Both the position numbers and the translations under genes were made by a program. Source: Desulfatitalea sp. BRH_c12 (GTDB taxonomy: Bacteria; Desulfobacterota; Desulfobacteria; Desulfobacterales; Desulfosarcinaceae). Taken from it: DNA of 64,000 bases. Below, one piece after another: positions 8,166 to 17,416 of this stretch. The notes under the pieces are model-generated. The model worked only from the letters and a program-made list of their open reading frames with translations. It had not been told where the DNA came from and did no database searches. Location: assembly GCA_000961655.1 (NCBI GenBank), contig LADR01000020.1:31667-95666 (forward strand). The letters run 5' to 3'. Numbering within the stretch: position 1 is the stretch's first letter; each line of letters begins with the position of its first letter.

Positions 8166-8816
8166 TCAGATATTCAGAAAATCGAGAATTTGACCCAGGT
8201 TCTGGATATGCACATCCGCTTTCAGATCGGGGTTGGCGTAGGCGAAAAAGGGGACTTGGGCCTGCTGGGCTGCCAGTTCGTCCAATTCGGAATCGCCGAT
8301 GAAGATCATTTCGCCGGGAGCGAGACTGAAGTGGGACAGCAGGGTCAACAGCTGATCCGGATGGGGTTTGGGGAAACGCACATCACACGCGGTGATGACC
8401 TTGTCGAAGAGCCCTGTCAGGTTGTGATCCTCGAGCACCCGCGCCATGGTATCAGTGCGGTTGGTGGCTATGGCTGTTTTGTACTGCGGCCGCAGACGGG
8501 CCAGCACGTCGACCAGGAACGGCTCTATTTCCATGTGGCGGATAAAGGGCATGTAGCTCATTTCACGCCTGAAGGCCTGGGCCTCGGACAGCATGCGCGG
8601 ATCTTCGAACAAGTAGACGATAGCTTCATCCACCGTATGCATGTGAACATACGCAAACTGTTGCGGGGTGATCTCCGGCAATCCGAAGTGCGTCAGGATA
8701 TGGTTGTAATAGGCGCGGTTGGCATTGGAGGAGTCGAACATAACGCCGTCACAATCAAATGCAACAGCCTTGATAGTCTTTGCGGTGTGACCGGCCTTCA
8801 TGTCGCCTCGGTTCAA
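8166..8816 (-). CDS. HAD-superfamily hydrolase (phosphatase)
   Basis: The 216-residue product is a haloacid-dehalogenase-fold phosphatase. Motif I is FDCDGVMFDSS (first Asp nucleophile), motif II lies in AIATNRTDT, motif III Lys is in the VRFPKPHPD region, and motif IV is IFIGDSELDE. The helical cap and overall size resemble phosphoglycolate phosphatase/PpaX-like proteins, but the substrate cannot be told. The ATG at 8816 overlaps the stop of the upstream gene in an ATGA, so the two are translationally coupled; an in-frame ATG lies at 8801. Confidence 0.85.
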   Translation of the reverse strand: MNRGDMKAGHTAKTIKAVAFDCDGVMFDSSNANRAYYNHILTHFGLPEITPQQFAYVHMHTVDEAIVYLFEDPRMLSEAQAFRREMSYMPFIRHMEIEPFLVDVLARLRPQYKTAIATNRTDTMARVLEDHNLTGLFDKVITACDVRFPKPHPDQLLTLLSHFSLAPGEMIFIGDSELDELAAQQAQVPFFAYANPDLKADVHIQNLGQILDFLNI

Positions 8817-9574
8817 TGAGTTTCTCGATTCTCTTCGGTACGCCGGGCGGAAAGACGTCCGCTGACGGGAATGCCGATGGTGGGCTTTTCTTTCAGGTCG
8901 GTCGAAAGTTCGATGTAATCCCCGTAACTGCCGACGGTTTCACTGGTACTGGTGACCGTCAGGAGGTAACCATCCTTCGCGGGCTTGTCTCCGAGCGGTT
9001 TTAATGCCACCTGGATATTGCTCCCGGTCGCGGCTTTGGCCGCCTTGATGGTAAAAGGATACCCCTCCTGGGGGATGATGCGCACTTGACTGGAAACCGG
9101 TTCTCCCAATCGCCCAACGAGCACTACGCGCTTCGGCGTAATCGTCGCGTAACCGGCAATCTCGCCCTTGACCACAAGATCCACCCGGGGCTGCCGGGGA
9201 TCATTGGTATGCACCTTGAAATGCTTGACAAGGCTTTGGCCGCCGCGACCCGCCGTAGTCACCACCACACTGATTTTATCCTTGCCGCCGGCAGGGATTT
9301 GGCCCGGGTTCGAGGCCACAGAGCAGCCTCAATCCGTTTGTATTCTGAGAATGCTCAACGGAGCGTCCCCACGATTTTCAACGATGAAATCGTGTTTGAT
9401 CTCCTGGCCTTCTATAATCGTCTGAAATTCATAACTGGGCTGCGGAAATACCGCCTTGGGCGAGTCGGCAGCCCCATCAGGCGCACCAGCCGCATAGGCC
9501 GTCGTTGCCATCCAGGCGATGATCATACCTGCCATAACGATACCACACATTGTATGTCGCAAAGCTGTTCGCAT
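8813..9574 (-). CDS. Candidate selenoprotein: secreted DUF1573-family protein with in-frame UGA
   Basis: Read through one TGA (9331-9329), this gene encodes 253 residues. An AGGAG site lies 7 bases before ATG 9574. A signal peptide (about residues 1-28, ending TAYA) is followed by a DUF1573-like beta-sandwich: FIVENRGDAPLSILRIQTD, then the TGA, then GCSVASNPGQIPAGG. In DUF1573 proteins this position normally reads [ST]xCGC, so the TGA replaces the first conserved Cys (codon 82). Sequence after the TGA keeps the family pattern in the same frame, including DPRQPRVDLVVKGEI, with no other lesion. A hairpin starts 11 bases after the TGA, and selB is in this window. A nonsense mutation of a Cys codon is the main alternative. 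The function of DUF1573 is not established; an envelope redox role would suit a Sec-Gly-Cys motif. Confidence 0.72.
9301..9317 (-). promoter_or_regulatory. Putative SECIS hairpin for the UGA at 9331-9329
   Basis: In the mRNA, 11 bases after UGA, GGCCU pairs with GGGCC (four Watson-Crick pairs plus one U-G) around the 7-base loop CGAACCC. The spacing matches that of the Escherichia coli fdhF SECIS, and a G sits near the 5' side of the loop. The stem is short and an alternative pairing (GAGGC/GCCUC) also exists, so this is suggestive only. Confidence 0.4.
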
Positions 9575-9680
9575 GCAATTCTCCTGACTGTCTACGTTCA
9601 ATATCGACCTTCTTTTATAGGCGCACGGCCGCGGGATGTCAAGGTAGCGGAAGCAGATGCGGCCATCCACGCATCCGCGA

Positions 9681-9850
9681 AGGGCAATCGCATGTAAAAA
9701 ACTCCGTCAGGATAACCGAATTCGCTTTCGGGATTGGCACGGAGGAGGTGATCCGGGTGGGTGGTCCGCGCCACGTCAGCCATGAGATTTAGTGAGGCAT
9801 AAGGCGTGCGTAGGACATGGGGCCGCACTTGCCCTGAACCGCATTTGCGT
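9681..9850. repeat. Dispersed palindromic repeat family, copy A
   Basis: The segment shares the strings GGGCAATCGCATG, TTTCGGGATTGGCACG, GGGTGGTCCGCGCCAC and CATGAGATTTAGTGAGGC with copies at 17.9, 27.3 and 63.8 kb. It fills the gap between the selenoprotein candidate and priA (9575-9878), together with a short promoter region for the former. No coding frame is credible. Confidence 0.75.
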
Positions 9851-9878
9851 GTGGCTTGATCACCGAAACGGGACATCA

Positions 9879-12344
9879 TTACATCAAATACACCGGATCG
9901 ACATCCACGGTGACGCTCACGTCGCCTTTGCCGGCCATGGGCTGCGGACCAAACAAAAGTTGGCGCACGAAGCCGTGAAGGCGGGCAACCGGGGTGCCTT
10001 TGATCAGCAATTGCCATCGGTAACGATCGGCAATGCGGTGCAGGGGCGATGCGATCGGGCCCAGCAGGGTCAAGCAAGCATAATCGGGGTGACGTTGCAT
10101 GATTGTACGCGACACTTCTTCCATGCGCAGGGCGTAGGCGGCCACATTTTTTTCGTTCCGTCCGCTGATGCGGATCTGGATCATGCGCGTAAACGGCGGA
10201 TAATCCAGCGCTTTACGAAACGCGATCTCCTGGCGGTAAAAAGCATCGTAATCCTGTTCCCGGGCACTGGCGATGCTGAAATGCAGCGGGTTGAACGTTT
10301 GCAAAATGGCACGCCCAGGAGCGTTTCCCCTGCCGGCACGCCCGGCCACTTGGGCCAGGATCTGAAAAGTGCGCTCGCCAGCCCGGAAATCAGGCAAACT
10401 GAGCGACAGATCGGCGCAAATGATGCCCACCAGGGTGATATAGGGAAAATCATGGCCTTTGGCCACCATTTGGGTCCCCACCAGGACATCGATCTTACGG
10501 TCGCGCAGGTCTTTGAGAATTTTTAACAACGCCCCCTTGCGGCGCGTGCTGTCCCGATCCATGCGACTGACACTGGCCGTCGGGAAGAGCTTGCGGATAT
10601 AGTCTTCCAGGCGTTCGGTGCCGAGCCCCAACCTTTTGATACGATTCGATCCGCATGCGCTGCAGCGGGTCGCGGCAGCGCGGCTGAAACCGCAGTAGTG
10701 GCATTGATAGGCGTTGATCTTCTGGTGATAGGTCAAAGAGATATCGCAGTGATCACAGCGCACGACCTGTCCGCAGGCGCCGCAAACCAGCGTGTTGGAA
10801 AACCCGCGGCGGTTCAGGAAAAGCAGCACCTGCTCCTTGCGCGCCAAAGTTTCTCCAATTGCCTCAATCAGGGCCGGTGTCAGATAACGGCGCATCCCCT
10901 GCTCTTCGCGAACGGCCGTGAGATCCTGGATTAGGATTTCGGGCAAGGCTCTTTGGTCGACCCGTTCGAACAAGTTGATTTGCTGAAATTTGCCCGTCGC
11001 TGCATTATAAGCGGACTGCAGCGAGGGTGTGGCCGAGCCGAGAACGGCCACCGCACCTTGCTGACTGGCACGCACGACCGCCAGATCCCGCGCATTGTAG
11101 TGCAGCATACCTTCCTGTTTGTAGGAATCATCGTGCTCTTCATCCACGATGATCACGCCCAGCCGGACAAAAGGCGCGAAAATGGCCGAACGTGCGCCGA
11201 TGGCAATCGTAGCCTCGCCTCGCCGAATACGCTGCCACTGGTCAAATCGTTCACCGTTAGACAAGCCGCTGTGCAACAAAGCGATGCATTCACCAAAACG
11301 GGCCCGAAAAGCCCGCACAGTCTGCGTCACCAGAGCGATTTCGGGAACCAGAACGAGAACGGCGAGCCCCTGGCTCAAGGCCAAAGCGGCAAGATGCAGA
11401 TAGATTTCTGTTTTTCCGGAACCGGTCACCCCGGACAGCAGGAAAGTCCGGTAGCCTTTGCCGAGCGCCGCGCCCATGGTATCGATCGCCGCGTGCTGCT
11501 CAGCCGTCAACACAGGCGGACGGTCGGGGAGTATGGGCGCGTCCAAAGGGTCGCGGTAGACTTCGCGTTGCTCTATGAGCACCTGTTGGTCGCGGGCCAT
11601 GGCGCGTACCACTTGCGCGGCAGTGGGAATTTTGGATTTGAGTTCTTCAATGGACAGGGCCCCAGCAACACGCAACACATCTAAAATCGCCTGGCGTACC
11701 GGCGACAGGTCAGACTGGATGTCGCTGTAGGGAACGGACCGCACATAACGGGTCAGCTTGGGCCGCGTCCGGCCGCCGGTCAGCGCCTGCTCTCGAACGA
11801 CCCAACCCTTGCGCTCCCAAAGGCTGAGCGCAGACGGGGAAAAAGAGGTGCCCGCCGGTTCCCGCAGTGCGGCCATTCGGCACGGCCCCCGTGCCAGTTT
11901 TTCAAAGACGGCCTGCTCCCAGGAGGACAGATCTCCGCTCGCCATGACCAGACGCCCGGATTCGGTCAGCAGGTAATGCGTCAGCTCAGCCACATTGATG
12001 CCGCCGGGCAGAGCCGTTTGCATCACTTCGCCCAAGGGATGGATGTAGTACTCGGCGATCCACTCAAAAAAGGGCAACATCTGCGGCGGGAACAGCGGCT
12101 GATCATCCATGACGGCCACAATGGCCTTCAACGTTGCATCGGGGCGCGCACAATCGGTTTTGAGAATATATCCGGTCACCCGCCGCCGGCCAAAAGGCAC
12201 CAGAACCCGCTTGCCGATGGCGATCTCGGGCCAAAACGCCGGCGGCACCTGGTAGGTGAAACGCGTAGGCACCGGAAGCGCGACAACCACTTCGATCAGA
12301 TTGGATGGGGGGGGATGGTTTGTTGAATGCATTACCCTGGGCAT
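9879..12344 (-). CDS. priA: Primosomal protein N' (replication-restart helicase PriA)
   Basis: PriA recognises stalled or recombination-derived forks and reloads the replicative helicase. The product (821 residues, near the family norm, slightly long) has the N-terminal 3'-DNA-binding domain (VVVALPVPTRFTYQVP), helicase Walker A GVTGSGKTEIYLH, a DEEH box, and the zinc-binding insertion with paired cysteines (CGACGQVVRCDHC ... CHYCG ... CSACGS) around residues 540-590. The end of helicase domain 2 (VAGRAGRG) is intact. The first ATG is at 12344; the ATG at 12332 (MHSTNHPP) is equally possible. It is transcribed alone, bounded by a repeat element downstream. Confidence 0.96.
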   Translation of the reverse strand: MPRVMHSTNHPPPSNLIEVVVALPVPTRFTYQVPPAFWPEIAIGKRVLVPFGRRRVTGYILKTDCARPDATLKAIVAVMDDQPLFPPQMLPFFEWIAEYYIHPLGEVMQTALPGGINVAELTHYLLTESGRLVMASGDLSSWEQAVFEKLARGPCRMAALREPAGTSFSPSALSLWERKGWVVREQALTGGRTRPKLTRYVRSVPYSDIQSDLSPVRQAILDVLRVAGALSIEELKSKIPTAAQVVRAMARDQQVLIEQREVYRDPLDAPILPDRPPVLTAEQHAAIDTMGAALGKGYRTFLLSGVTGSGKTEIYLHLAALALSQGLAVLVLVPEIALVTQTVRAFRARFGECIALLHSGLSNGERFDQWQRIRRGEATIAIGARSAIFAPFVRLGVIIVDEEHDDSYKQEGMLHYNARDLAVVRASQQGAVAVLGSATPSLQSAYNAATGKFQQINLFERVDQRALPEILIQDLTAVREEQGMRRYLTPALIEAIGETLARKEQVLLFLNRRGFSNTLVCGACGQVVRCDHCDISLTYHQKINAYQCHYCGFSRAAATRCSACGSNRIKRLGLGTERLEDYIRKLFPTASVSRMDRDSTRRKGALLKILKDLRDRKIDVLVGTQMVAKGHDFPYITLVGIICADLSLSLPDFRAGERTFQILAQVAGRAGRGNAPGRAILQTFNPLHFSIASAREQDYDAFYRQEIAFRKALDYPPFTRMIQIRISGRNEKNVAAYALRMEEVSRTIMQRHPDYACLTLLGPIASPLHRIADRYRWQLLIKGTPVARLHGFVRQLLFGPQPMAGKGDVSVTVDVDPVYLM

Positions 12345-12491
12345 AGTCGATCCATGGTTGCAGCAGCGTGCAAGAACTGCTATGGAGTTGGTACCCTAAA
12401 CGATGACAGCTTTCAAAAGATCTTATTGCTGTTTCATACCCTTTAGAAATGCTGCCTACCACGTGGCGATGGGTTACTAAAAGGAGGCTAT

Positions 12492-12800
12492 ATGCTTAAA
12501 TCAAGTAAATATCTCACAATTCTTGGGGTTATTGTTGCACTGATCTGCGTTCCGACCGGCCTCTTGGCCGCCGACGGCGCGATGTACAACGAGGACAATC
12601 AGATAGAAGCCGGCAGCATGGCCGCCGATGTATTGCTGGCCCGCCCGTTGGGCATCGTGGCGACCGTCGTTGGTTTTGGGCTCTTCGTGGTCTCATCGCC
12701 CTTTTCACTGGCGGGACGCAATGCCGGCGAGGCCTGGACCGCCCTGGTGACCTATCCGGCCAAATTCACCTTCGCCCGACCCCTTGGCGAATTCGACTGA
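12492..12800 (+). CDS. Small secreted/membrane protein of unknown function
   Basis: A 102-residue protein with a strong AAGGAGG site 5 bases before the ATG. Residues 1-26 form a signal peptide (ending LLAA), and residues about 50-73 form a hydrophobic segment (GIVATVVGFGLFVVSSPFSL). The pattern ARPLG near residue 50 recurs as ARPLGEF at the C-terminus. Similar small proteins are common in delta-group bacteria and are sometimes labelled 'multidrug transporter' without basis; I would not use that name. It faces the citrate synthase gene, with only 5 bp between stops. Confidence 0.75.
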   Translation: MLKSSKYLTILGVIVALICVPTGLLAADGAMYNEDNQIEAGSMAADVLLARPLGIVATVVGFGLFVVSSPFSLAGRNAGEAWTALVTYPAKFTFARPLGEFD

Positions 12801-12805
12801 GCCGA

Positions 12806-14095
12806 TCAAGACGGTTCACGCTCGGACATGGGCACATAGTGGGTTTCCAAAGGCCCGGTATAGATCTGACGCGGGCGGCTGATGCGCCATTGGGGATCAT
12901 CCATGCTCTCTTTCCATTGGGCGATCCAGCCGGGCAATCGACCGATGGCGAACATCACCGTAAACATGTTGGTGGGGATGCCGATGGCCCGCAACACGAT
13001 GCCGCTGTAAAAATCCACGTTGGGGTAAAGATTGTGGTCGACAAAGTAAGGATCCTTGACGGCCACCTCCTCCAGTTCTTTGGCAATATCCAGTAATGGA
13101 TCCGCCAGATTCAGCGCCTCCAGCAAATTGTCGCACATGCGTTTCATGATTTTGGCCCTGGGGTCGTAGGTCTTATAGACACGGTGACCGAACCCCATCA
13201 GGCGAAAAGAATCATTCTTGTCCTTGGCACGTTCGACCGCTTTGCGATAATCTCCCCCGCTGGCGTGAATGTCGCTGAGCATTTCGATGACAGCCTGATT
13301 GGCGCCGCCATGCAGCGGCCCCCACAAGGCCGACATACCGGCGGATATGGCCGCATACAGGTTGACACGCCCGCTGCCCACGACACGCACCGCCGTGGTC
13401 GAACAGTTCTGTTCATGGTCGGCGTGAAGAATCCAGAATACTTCCAGGGCGCGCACCACTTCTTTGATGAACTCATAAGGCTTGACGGGCGTATTGAACA
13501 TCATGTTGAGAAAGTTTTCTGAATACGCCAGGTCAGGACGCGGGTAAACCACCGTATGCCCGCGGGAGATCTTGTACGACATCGCCGCCATGGTGCGTAC
13601 TTTGGCCAACAGGCGCGTTACCGTGAAATTGATCTCTTCTTCGGTGACCTGCAACTCGGGATAAAAACTGCGCAGGGCATTGACCATCGAGGACAAGATG
13701 CCCATGGGATGGGATAACCGCGGGAAGTTCTGATAAAAGGTTTTCATGTCCTCGTGGACCAGCGAATGATCGTTGAGCATGATCGAAAAATTACGCAGTT
13801 CTCTATCACTTGGCAGGCGACCGTTGATCAGAAGATAGGACGTTTCCTTGAAAGTCGATCGTTCCGCCAGTTCCTCGACTGGGATACCGCGATAGCGCAG
13901 AATGCCTTTTTCCCCGTCCATGTAAGTAATACCGCTCTTGCAAGCGCCGGTATTGGCGAATCCGGGATCATAAGTAATAAAACCGGTATCGGTCCTCAGG
14001 CGCAGGATATCTATCCCGCGCTCGTTTTCGGTGCCCTCGATCACCGGCAACTGATACGATCTGCCTTCATAGGTAAGTGTCACATACTCTGCCAT
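12806..14095 (-). CDS. gltA: Citrate synthase
   Basis: It condenses acetyl-CoA with oxaloacetate to citrate. The 429-residue protein has the catalytic triad contexts of type II enzymes: His in LHGGANQA, His in GFGHRVYKTYDPRA, and Asp in PNVDFYSG. The N-terminal extension (YEGRSYQLPVIEGTENERGID) is typical of the hexameric Gram-negative form. It is monocistronic. Together with korDABC 12 kb away it suggests an operating TCA route for acetyl-CoA oxidation. Confidence 0.96.
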   Translation of the reverse strand: MAEYVTLTYEGRSYQLPVIEGTENERGIDILRLRTDTGFITYDPGFANTGACKSGITYMDGEKGILRYRGIPVEELAERSTFKETSYLLINGRLPSDRELRNFSIMLNDHSLVHEDMKTFYQNFPRLSHPMGILSSMVNALRSFYPELQVTEEEINFTVTRLLAKVRTMAAMSYKISRGHTVVYPRPDLAYSENFLNMMFNTPVKPYEFIKEVVRALEVFWILHADHEQNCSTTAVRVVGSGRVNLYAAISAGMSALWGPLHGGANQAVIEMLSDIHASGGDYRKAVERAKDKNDSFRLMGFGHRVYKTYDPRAKIMKRMCDNLLEALNLADPLLDIAKELEEVAVKDPYFVDHNLYPNVDFYSGIVLRAIGIPTNMFTVMFAIGRLPGWIAQWKESMDDPQWRISRPRQIYTGPLETHYVPMSEREPS

Positions 14096-14427
14096 TGAAA
14101 GTTCCTTGCTATGGATGTGGGGGCTTGCGGGTGAGCGCCCTGCCCTGACCAGTGGATTTGGTTTTGCTCGGGAAAGATACTCGTATACTGAAAATTCTCA
14201 ACCGGGTCAAGGAAGTCGATTTATGCGGGTATGCGCTTCATGAGCATTGGACATTGCCGACATAGTAGTTATTTATTGGGTCAGCCAGCCCCTTTAACCT
14301 TCTGAGGAAACATACACGCGAAAGCGTCAGGTCGAAGGAAGTCCACGGTGGCTGTCATCGACAAGTACATTCACGGGTATCTTACACTAATCAACTCCGG
14401 CGAAGCCGGTTTCAGGCTGGAGGTCGC
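14096..14427. other. Gene-free divergent intergenic region
   Basis: This 332-bp gap separates divergent gltA and a conserved hypothetical gene and should hold both promoters. I see no clear -24/-12 site, no long hairpin and no coding frame. A CCGGCGAAGCCGG mini-hairpin (about 14398-14410) precedes the plus-strand gene. Confidence 0.5.
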
Positions 14428-15240
14428 ATGGCATTCAGGGAAAATCTGCTCCAAAAAATCCACATCGATCGATTGGCCGACCAGGTTCAGCATACCATGA
14501 AACCAGCCGATCCGCCGACTCGCATCGATCGCGAGGCCACCCAGGCCCTTCTACAGATGGCTGGGTACACGCAACAGCGCGAACGCGACCTGGATCTTTA
14601 TCTGCGAACCGGGACGGACGGACCCCAAGACATCATCGTACTGGACAATGAATTCAAGCATTACCGGACGACCGTCGACGATGTGGCCTTGCGTAAAAGC
14701 CCGACCATCAAAGAGATGGTCAGCATACGCAATGCCATCAAGATCCTCAATGACAAGGATGTGGTTGTCAGTAGCAAGGCGGACACACTGCACCAACTGC
14801 AGCGCGAGTTGATCGACGGCTTGGACCTTTCCTATACCCCCGACGACATCGAAGCGCTCGAGAAAGACGGCCGCGAAGCCCTGAACGCCGGATATGCCGA
14901 TGGCGTCATCGAGATGATCGATCTGTTCGCCGAACTGCTTGGATTCGCCAAAGCCCCCAAGGCGTTTCAATTGCCACATCATAAGGTATGGGGCGTTCTG
15001 CGCAAAAACGAGGGGTCGGATATCGAAATGGGACCGTTGGTACTATTCAGTCTGATCGACAACCGCCTGAAAATGCTGCAACAATCTATTGGCACGCTGA
15101 ATAAGCCAACGCTGCAGCATTTTCAGAAGGTGGCCAGCAATGACAGCAAAGCCGATATCGAAGGGGCCGATGTATTGACCGCGCTCAAAGAGATGGTGCT
15201 TGTCGAGCGCCCCCAACCAGGCAGTCGGAACCGCGCATAG
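14428..15240 (+). CDS. Conserved hypothetical protein
   Basis: A 270-residue soluble protein with no signal peptide or membrane segment that I can see. It is rich in charged residues, with mixed helical stretches (SIRNAIKILNDKDVVVSSKAD; YADGVIEMIDLFAELLGFAK). A GGAGG-like site precedes ATG 14428. I do not recognise a domain. It stands upstream of a universal stress protein gene, but a 240-bp gap with a stem-loop separates them. Confidence 0.7.
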   Translation: MAFRENLLQKIHIDRLADQVQHTMKPADPPTRIDREATQALLQMAGYTQQRERDLDLYLRTGTDGPQDIIVLDNEFKHYRTTVDDVALRKSPTIKEMVSIRNAIKILNDKDVVVSSKADTLHQLQRELIDGLDLSYTPDDIEALEKDGREALNAGYADGVIEMIDLFAELLGFAKAPKAFQLPHHKVWGVLRKNEGSDIEMGPLVLFSLIDNRLKMLQQSIGTLNKPTLQHFQKVASNDSKADIEGADVLTALKEMVLVERPQPGSRNRA

Positions 15241-15274
15241 ACGTTTACCGTTTCTATTCTTACCAGCCAGCCGG

Positions 15275-15342
15275 TAGCGGCCTGCGCCCCTCATGGTTGC
15301 CCAAAGGCGTTCATCGAACATACCGGCAGGCCGCTTTCAGTG
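15275..15342 (+). terminator. Possible terminator with two alternative stems
   Basis: AGCGGCCTGC pairs with GCAGGCCGCT across a loop of about 40 bases, while overlapping GCCGGTA/TACCGGC offers a competing stem. It lies 35 bp after the hypothetical gene. The T-run is weak, so factor-dependent termination or a structured 3' end is more likely. Confidence 0.4.
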
Positions 15343-15437
15343 CAAATCCCGTAGATGAATTTCGCCCATGAGGTGAGCTTGCTGAACTTCCGGCATAAGT
15401 ATTGCTTCCTTAAATTTTGAATAATTCATAACAGACT

Positions 15438-15459
15438 GCGGGAAGTTATACCTTCCCGC
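15438..15459 (+). promoter_or_regulatory. Hairpin immediately upstream of the universal stress gene
   Basis: GCGGGAAG-TTATAC-CTTCCCGC is a perfect 8-bp stem ending 20 bases before the ATG and just before the AAAGGAG ribosome site. It could be an operator or a 5' mRNA stabiliser. Confidence 0.45.
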
Positions 15460-15479
15460 CAACGGCGAAAGGAGTCTAT

Positions 15480-15950
15480 ATGCCAAAGGTTCATACCATC
15501 ATGGTCGCAATCGATTTTTCGAAGTATTCTCAGCCGACGGCCGAATACGCCGCGCAAATGGCGCATGATCTGGATGCGGATCTCATTTTTATCAACATCA
15601 TCAACCAGCGCGATATCGATGCCGCACAAAGCATCATGGCCACTTACGGCACCCTCCAGAACGATCAGTTTCTGACTGACCGTTTGCGCGACCGCCATGA
15701 AGCCCTCGATGGATTGATCCAATCCTGTCATGCCGAATCCTCCAGAACCCGCGGGTTGGTTCGCATCGGCCTGCCCTATCAAAAACTGCTTGAAAGCATC
15801 GATGAAGAAAAGCCTGATCTGCTCATTATGGCCACCAAGGGGCGCACGGATCTGGCCGATGTGGTCATGGGCTCCTGCGCCAGAGCCATGTATCGCCGCT
15901 CCCCCATCCCCTTGCTGAGTATTCGCGGCGACAAATTCTTTGGGCGGTAA
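15480..15950 (+). CDS. Universal stress protein (UspA family)
   Basis: A single-domain 156-residue Usp. The N-terminal strand IMVAIDFSKYS and the nucleotide-binding tail ATKGRT-DLADVVMGS-CARAMYRRSPIPLL follow the G-x2-G-x9-G-S/T pattern of ATP-binding members, with the first G position adapted as KGRT. The role is probably stress or growth-arrest survival; the exact activity is unknown. An AAAGGAG site precedes the ATG. It is followed by a CBS-ACT gene and a hydrolase gene on the same strand, likely one transcription unit. Confidence 0.9.
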   Translation: MPKVHTIMVAIDFSKYSQPTAEYAAQMAHDLDADLIFINIINQRDIDAAQSIMATYGTLQNDQFLTDRLRDRHEALDGLIQSCHAESSRTRGLVRIGLPYQKLLESIDEEKPDLLIMATKGRTDLADVVMGSCARAMYRRSPIPLLSIRGDKFFGR

Positions 15951-16010
15951 GGTTGTGTGCGGGATGCTCTATTGTGAAAGGACCTGGATTCATAAACAAG
16001 GAGGGTTGCC

Positions 16011-16694
16011 GTGTTAGTTAAATATTGGATGAGCAAGGATATCATCTCCGTGGCACCTGGTGATTCCATGAAACATGCCATGGATATGATAAAAAAACAC
16101 CGCATCCATCAACTGCCCGTGATGAGCGACGGCCAACTCAAGGGATTTCTCACGGATGGCGACCTGAAACGCGCCTCCGCATCGGATGCCACCACCCTTG
16201 ACGTCTATGAATTGATCTACCTGCTCGACAAGATCAGGGTGGCCGACATCATGAGTCATCCGGTCACTACCGTTCCGATCGATTACACAGTAGAAGAGAC
16301 GGCGGAAATTTTGCTCAAAAAGAGAATTTCGGCCATGCCTGTCATCGCGGCCGACAACCATGTGGAAGGCATTATCACCCAAAGTGATCTATTCCGTGCC
16401 CTGGTGGCATTGACCGGTCTGCAGGACCGTGGGCTGCATATTGCCCTGCTGCTGGAGGATCGGCCAGGCTCGATCATGGAGGTAGCCAACACCGTCCGTC
16501 AGGCAGGCGGCAAAATGGCCAGCATCCTGACATCCTACAAACGGAGCCCCGAAGGGTACCGGCGGGTCTATTTTCGGGTTTACAAAATTGATCGGGGCGC
16601 TGCCGACGCCATGCTCGGACAAATCGGACGCATGGGCCAATTGTTGTACATCGTCGACCATCGCGACAACGTACGGAAAATTTTCAGCGAATAG
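16011..16694 (+). CDS. CBS-domain pair with C-terminal ACT domain (AcuB-like)
   Basis: The 227-residue protein has two CBS motifs (about residues 1-60 and 75-135), VKYWMSKDIISVAPGDSM and VADIMSHPVTTVPIDYTV, then an ACT-like domain (about 145-220; LHIALLLEDRPGSIMEVANT). This is the layout of AcuB-type proteins, which are thought to sense adenine nucleotides or other ligands. A GGAGG site precedes ATG 16011. The next gene begins within 6-12 bases of its stop, so the two are coupled. No partner enzyme is evident. Confidence 0.88.
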   Translation: MLVKYWMSKDIISVAPGDSMKHAMDMIKKHRIHQLPVMSDGQLKGFLTDGDLKRASASDATTLDVYELIYLLDKIRVADIMSHPVTTVPIDYTVEETAEILLKKRISAMPVIAADNHVEGIITQSDLFRALVALTGLQDRGLHIALLLEDRPGSIMEVANTVRQAGGKMASILTSYKRSPEGYRRVYFRVYKIDRGAADAMLGQIGRMGQLLYIVDHRDNVRKIFSE

Positions 16695-16699
16695 ACGGC

Positions 16700-17332
16700 G
16701 TGATCATGGAAACAGCGATCATTTTAAAGGCCCCGGGGGCCGATCTTGAAGCACGCTTTAGAGCCATATCGAAGACAAAGGCGGTCGTCGTCACCCATCC
16801 TCATCCGTTATACGGCGGCGACATGGACAATTCGGTCGTCCTGGCAATCGCCGACGCCTTCGAACAGGCGGGGTATTCGGTGCTGCGCTTCAACTTTCGC
16901 GGAACCGGCCGCAGCCAGGGAAGCTATGACGATGGTTTCGGCGAACAGCAGGATGTGACCGCCGCCATCGGGTATCTGAAACACAGCGGCTTTCAAAACA
17001 TCGATCTGGCTGGCTATTCCTTCGGCGCCTGGATCCTGGCCCGGTGGGCGATGCACAACGCCGGCCATGCTCACCGCATCTTTCTGATCGCCCCGCCGGT
17101 CGCCTTCATGGACTTCGATAAACACAGCCCCATACCGGGATTAGCACATATTTTCACCGGCAGTCTCGACGATCTTGCGCCGCCCGACCCGATCCGGTTC
17201 GCCCTGCGGCAATGGCAGCCCGATGCTCCGTGTCATGTCATTCAGGGCGCGGACCACTCTTTATGGGGCCATTTTCAAACGCTTCAGCAGGGCATCGTGC
17301 AGGCCCTCCAAGGAGGCAGGCAACGCGACTGA
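16700..17332 (+). CDS. Alpha/beta hydrolase (COG2945-like)
   Basis: A 210-residue cytoplasmic hydrolase. The oxyanion-side motif HPHPLYGGDMDN, nucleophile elbow GYSFGA and late His in IQGADHSLWG give a Ser-Asp/Glu-His triad in the usual order. Proteins of this type are generic esterase/thioesterase-like enzymes without known substrate. The start could be GTG 16700 or ATG 16706; neither has a strong ribosome site, consistent with coupling to the upstream CBS-ACT gene. Confidence 0.85.
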   Translation: MIMETAIILKAPGADLEARFRAISKTKAVVVTHPHPLYGGDMDNSVVLAIADAFEQAGYSVLRFNFRGTGRSQGSYDDGFGEQQDVTAAIGYLKHSGFQNIDLAGYSFGAWILARWAMHNAGHAHRIFLIAPPVAFMDFDKHSPIPGLAHIFTGSLDDLAPPDPIRFALRQWQPDAPCHVIQGADHSLWGHFQTLQQGIVQALQGGRQRD

Positions 17333-17416
17333 CCGTTGACTTCATAAAAGGCGTGTATGATTTTCAGACATGTTGGAAGGGTAATAGTTTCGAAGTTACG
17401 ACGTGAAAGGATGCTC

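Noticed and set aside
7872..8819. Plus-strand frame of 315 codons
   Set aside because: It crosses the MITE-like element and lies antisense to the HAD phosphatase; no domain features.
8813..9319. Separate 168-codon gene starting at GTG 9319
   Set aside because: It starts mid-domain right after the TGA, without a ribosome site or signal peptide; better read as the second half of one DUF1573 gene.
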